Assembly: GCA_030627625.1 (NCBI GenBank)
Contig: DAOURR010000054.1
Location: forward strand, 1 to 16,075
DNA from: UBA3103 sp002365855
GTDB lineage: Bacteria > Bacillota > Desulfotomaculia > Desulfotomaculales > Pelotomaculaceae
Direction of reading: 5' to 3'
Length of the DNA: 16,075 bases
Numbering within the stretch: the stretch's first letter is position 1; every line of letters starts with the position of its first letter. The position numbers and the translations under genes were made by a program. Of this stretch, positions 13,492 through 16,075 are shown one piece after another. The notes below the pieces were generated by a model, which did not search any database, was not told the DNA's origin, and saw only the letters and a list, made by a program, of their open reading frames with translations.

Positions 13492-14946
13492 ATGGCTTAC
13501 AGAGACCTTCAGGATTTTATTAAAACCCTTGAGCAAAAGGGATTACTCAAAAGGGTGTCAATTGAGGTAGACCCCGAGCTGGAAATTGCAGAAATAAACG
13601 ACCGTGTGGTTAAATCAGGTGGCCCGGCCATACTTTTTGAAAAAGTGAAAGGCTCGGACTTCCCGGTTTTGATAAACGCGTTTGGAAGCTATGAAAGAAT
13701 GTCCCTAGCCCTGGAGGTGGACAGCCTTGACGATATTGGGCAGGGAATACTTGAATACCTTGAAGTGAATTCATATGCGGGTATTGTCAATAAAATAAAG
13801 GCATTACCCAAATTAATCCAGCTGGCTTCCATCTTCCCAAACAAGGTTTCAAAAGCGCCATGCCAGGAAGTGATCATCAAAGACCCTGATCTGACCAAAC
13901 TTCCGGTTCTGAAATGCTGGCCTCAGGATGGAGGCAGGTTTTTTACGCTGCCATTGGTAATTACAAAGAACCCCGAGACCGGTGTTCATAATATGGGAAT
14001 GTACAGGATGCACCTGTATGACAGCAAGACCACCGGCATGCATTGGCATATGCATAAGGATGGTAGAAGTCATTTTAATTTATATAAAAAGTCCGAACAA
14101 GGTAAGTCTGGCAGAATGCCTGTGGCAGTCGCCCTTGGATGTGATCCTGCTACACTCTACTCTGCCACCGCTCCAATCCCAAAAGAAATCAGTGAATATG
14201 TCTTCGCCGGTTTTTTGAGGAAGAAACCTATTGAAGTAGTTAAATGCATAACGTCTGATCTCGAAGTTCCAGCCAATGCCGAGTTTATACTTGAGGGGTA
14301 TGTGGATATGGAAGAACTCCGCATGGAGGGACCATTCGGGGATCACACCGGATATTATTCACTTGCGGATATGTATCCAGTATTTCATGTAGAATGCATA
14401 ACACACAGGAAAAATCCTGTTTATCCGGCTACGGTAGTGGGCAAGCCGCCAATGGAAGACTGCTATATAGCAAAGGCTACAGAGAGGATTTTCCTCCCCC
14501 TGCTTAAACTGGTACATCCTGAGATAGTAAATCTGAATCTGCCTTTGGAAGGTGTATTTCATAATTGTGCCATAGTGTCTATCAAGAAATCCTATCCCGG
14601 ACATGCCAAGAAGGTAATGCATGCCCTATGGGGAATAGGACAAATGATGTTTACTAAAATGATAATTGTGGTAGACGAAGATATCAATCCGTACGACCTC
14701 TCAACAGTAGCATGGAAGGTATTTAATAATATCGATGCCGGCAGGGATGTGGTAATAGTCGAGGGACCGTTGGATGCGCTCGACCATGCTTCTCCCCTTC
14801 CGCATTATGGTCATAAGATGGGAATAGACGCTACCAGAAAGTGGCCCGAAGAAGGTCATACCCGCGAATGGCCGGACGACATCAAAATGTCACCAGAAGT
14901 CAAGGCATTGGTAGATAATCGATGGAGAGAATATGGAATTAACTGA
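13492..14946 (+). CDS. mqnL: UbiD-family decarboxylase, menaquinone branch (MqnL)
   Basis: UbiD enzymes decarboxylate aromatic acids using prenylated FMN. In the futalosine pathway the 6-carboxylate left on the prenylated naphthoate must be removed, and MqnL is the assigned enzyme. The 484-aa protein has the family signatures NMGMYRMHLYD with Arg172, MHWHMHKDGRSHF, ALGCDPATLYSA, and EGPFGDHTGYY near 279-289, where Glu279 and Asp284 match the acidic catalytic pair of the family. ATG 13492 follows GGAGG (13482-13486); an earlier GTG at 13462 lies upstream of that SD. UbiX, which makes its cofactor, is encoded 154 bases downstream. Context makes the menaquinone role likely, though UbiD homologues have many substrates. 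Confidence 0.88.
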   Translation: MAYRDLQDFIKTLEQKGLLKRVSIEVDPELEIAEINDRVVKSGGPAILFEKVKGSDFPVLINAFGSYERMSLALEVDSLDDIGQGILEYLEVNSYAGIVNKIKALPKLIQLASIFPNKVSKAPCQEVIIKDPDLTKLPVLKCWPQDGGRFFTLPLVITKNPETGVHNMGMYRMHLYDSKTTGMHWHMHKDGRSHFNLYKKSEQGKSGRMPVAVALGCDPATLYSATAPIPKEISEYVFAGFLRKKPIEVVKCITSDLEVPANAEFILEGYVDMEELRMEGPFGDHTGYYSLADMYPVFHVECITHRKNPVYPATVVGKPPMEDCYIAKATERIFLPLLKLVHPEIVNLNLPLEGVFHNCAIVSIKKSYPGHAKKVMHALWGIGQMMFTKMIIVVDEDINPYDLSTVAWKVFNNIDAGRDVVIVEGPLDALDHASPLPHYGHKMGIDATRKWPEEGHTREWPDDIKMSPEVKALVDNRWREYGIN

Positions 14947-14954
14947 GAGCTCCA

Positions 14955-15080
14955 GTTAGAATTCAGAAGTCAGGAGTTAGAATACAGAATAAATTAGGCT
15001 TTGTCATCCTGAGCGGAGCGAAGGATCTCATACTCGATAGGAAAACCTAGGATAATCCTGAATACTGGATTCTGAATACT
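14955..15080. repeat. Compound repeat element between mqnL and mqnM
   Basis: This 126-base stretch has outer arms of CAGAAGTCAG/GAATACAGAAT type (14955-14990) and TCCTGAATACTGGATTCTGA (15056-15075); AGAATACAGAAT (14979-14990) and ATTCTGAATACT (15069-15080) are inverted repeats with 10 of 12 matches. Between them at 15001-15029 is a segment containing GTCATCCTGAGCGGAGCGAA, a motif I recognise as a widespread dispersed intergenic repeat; its ATCCT/AGGAT ends pair. No protein is encoded. Confidence 0.6.
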
Positions 15081-15100
15081 TATAGTGAGCAAAGGAAATT

Positions 15101-15718
15101 ATGGCAAAATACACAGTTGGAATAACAGGCGCAAGCGGCGTAGTATATGGCACCAGATTGATAGAAGTATTACTCGATTTGGGTCATTGTCTTGACGTGG
15201 TCATAACCTCTGCCGGAGAAAAGGTTTTAAAAGATGAATTGAACCTTACTCTTAAAGGTTCAACTACCGAAAAACAAAAACAACTACTTGACCATGTATA
15301 TAAGTCCGAGGTGCAGCTTACCTTGCACGACATTCAAGACATTGGTGCGGTCATTGCAAGCGGCTCTTATAAAAATGACGGTATGATCATTGCCCCATGC
15401 ACAATGGGCTCTCTTGCATCCATTGCTGCCGGGCTATCCTCCAATCTACTCGAACGAGCGGCTGATGTCACCATAAAAGAGGGCCGTAAGCTTATAATAG
15501 TCCCAAGAGAAACACCCTTAAGCGCTATTCACCTGGGCAATATGCTAAAGCTCTCCCAGCTTGGCGTCCGAATTGTTCCACCAGTACCTGCATTCTATAA
15601 TCATCCTAAAGGTTTAAATGATGTAATTAACTTCGTAGCAGGAAAGGTGTTAGACCAACTTGATATTAAACATAGCCTTTTTCCTCGTTGGGAACAAATA
15701 TTGAATAAAGAATCATAA
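15101..15718 (+). CDS. mqnM: Flavin prenyltransferase UbiX (MqnM)
   Basis: UbiX prenylates FMN with dimethylallyl phosphate to make prenyl-FMN, the cofactor of UbiD-type decarboxylases. The 205-aa protein has the N-terminal flavin-binding GITGASGVVYG (7-17) and the family core APCTMGSLASIAAGLSSNLL, then ADVTIKEGRKLIIVPRETPL and LGVRIVPPVPAFY. The length is typical. ATG 15101 follows AAAGGA (15091-15096). Pairing with mqnL is the usual arrangement for this enzyme couple. A truncated aminodeoxychorismate lyase gene begins only about 40 bases after its stop. Confidence 0.93.
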   Translation: MAKYTVGITGASGVVYGTRLIEVLLDLGHCLDVVITSAGEKVLKDELNLTLKGSTTEKQKQLLDHVYKSEVQLTLHDIQDIGAVIASGSYKNDGMIIAPCTMGSLASIAAGLSSNLLERAADVTIKEGRKLIIVPRETPLSAIHLGNMLKLSQLGVRIVPPVPAFYNHPKGLNDVINFVAGKVLDQLDIKHSLFPRWEQILNKES

Positions 15719-15756
15719 CCCTTCTATAGGACGGGTTCGGGCTAATGACCGGTTGA

Positions 15757-16075
15757 GTGCATAAGACCATAAACTATGCCGAAAATATATTGGCGCGGCG
15801 CTGGGCCAGCTCGTCCGGTTATAACGAGGGCCTTTTTGTAAATACAGATGGTCACCTGATCGAGGGTACTGTAACAAACCTTTTTGTTTTTAATGGTGAA
15901 TCCCTGGTTACACCACCTTTGGAAGATGGACTGTTGCCGGGAGTGGTGCGCCGGGCGGTGCTGGAATTGGCCCGGAGCAACGGAATTTCGGCCATGGAAA
16001 CCTCTCTTTTGCCGGAGGACCTCTTCCACTCCAGGGAGGCTTTTTTGACCAATTCTCTACTTGGCATAATGCCCC
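15757..16075 (+). pseudogene. pabC: 5'-truncated aminodeoxychorismate lyase-like gene (continues at base 1)
   Basis: The frame reads HKTINYAENILARR, then EGTVTNLFVFNGE, LVTPPLEDGLLPGVVRRAV and on to FLTNSLLGIMP at the window end. These are core and C-terminal motifs of class IV PLP enzymes, with the PabC-like GLLPG. About half the protein is missing: family members have roughly 140 more N-terminal residues, including the PLP lysine region. Homology seems to start at LMTG just before an in-frame TGA (15754-15756), and a TAG lies at 15727-15729. Through the 47-base terminal repeat the frame joins bases 48-142, giving about 137 residues in all. A GTG at 15757 is possible but has no SD. It is probably a non-functional remnant left by a rearrangement next to ubiX. 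Confidence 0.75.
16029..16075. repeat. Terminal direct repeat, right copy
   Basis: Identical to bases 1-47 over 47 bases and in the same reading frame of the aminodeoxychorismate lyase-like gene. See the left copy for the interpretation as a closed contig or a shared repeat end. Confidence 0.95.

Noticed and set aside
15742..16029. Minus-strand open frames at the right end
   Set aside because: The + strand frame here has clear class IV aminotransferase motifs, so the minus frames are shadows.
1..16075. tRNA or rRNA genes, CRISPR array, integrase or transposase
   Set aside because: No TTCGA-type T-arm with CCA-proximal stem, no regularly spaced repeats, and no DDE or recombinase motif was seen on reading both strands.

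Overview
The window is a compact anabolic region from what looks like an anaerobic Gram-positive bacterium, probably a Clostridia/Desulfotomaculia member of the Pelotomaculum or Desulfotomaculum type. This is inferred from gene content, strong AGGAGG-type ribosome binding sites, TTG/GTG starts, BirA-type operators and a futalosine menaquinone cluster; no database was searched. No tRNA, rRNA, CRISPR array, transposase or phage gene was found.

Bases 1-368 hold the 3' end of an aminodeoxychorismate lyase-like gene, then a regulatory region with two complete BirA-type operators (188-219, 273-304), each overlapping the -35 of a candidate promoter. Downstream is a biotin operon of GC-rich genes, all on the + strand: bioW, bioF, a 254-nt structured gap, three type II fatty-acid synthesis homologues (fabZ-, fabG-, fabF-like), bioD, bioA and bioB (369-8358). 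Together they encode pimelate activation and the four ring-building steps. The three fab-like genes plausibly help supply the pimeloyl chain. The FabZ-like protein lacks the catalytic histidine of its family, and BioB has Ser where E. coli BioB has the cluster ligand Cys97.

Bases 8359-8608 are a junction. They contain the C-terminal remnant of a copper-type P1B ATPase and mark a visible drop in GC content. Downstream is a futalosine-pathway menaquinone cluster: mqnE, mqnA, mqnC and a divergent MTA-phosphorylase-family gene, tightly packed (8609-12413). A UbiA-type prenyltransferase (mqnP) follows on the minus strand, then a UbiD decarboxylase (mqnL) and the flavin prenyltransferase UbiX (mqnM) on the plus strand. 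MqnD, an aminofutalosine deaminase and the final methyltransferase are not in the window, so the route is incomplete here. Two dispersed-repeat-like elements lie around ubiD.

Bases 15757-16075 encode the C-terminal part of an aminodeoxychorismate lyase lacking its N-terminal half. The last 47 bases are identical to the first 47, and the reading frame continues across that join to a normal C terminus ending at base 142. The sequence is therefore either a closed circle in assembly terms or is bounded on both sides by copies of the same gene end.
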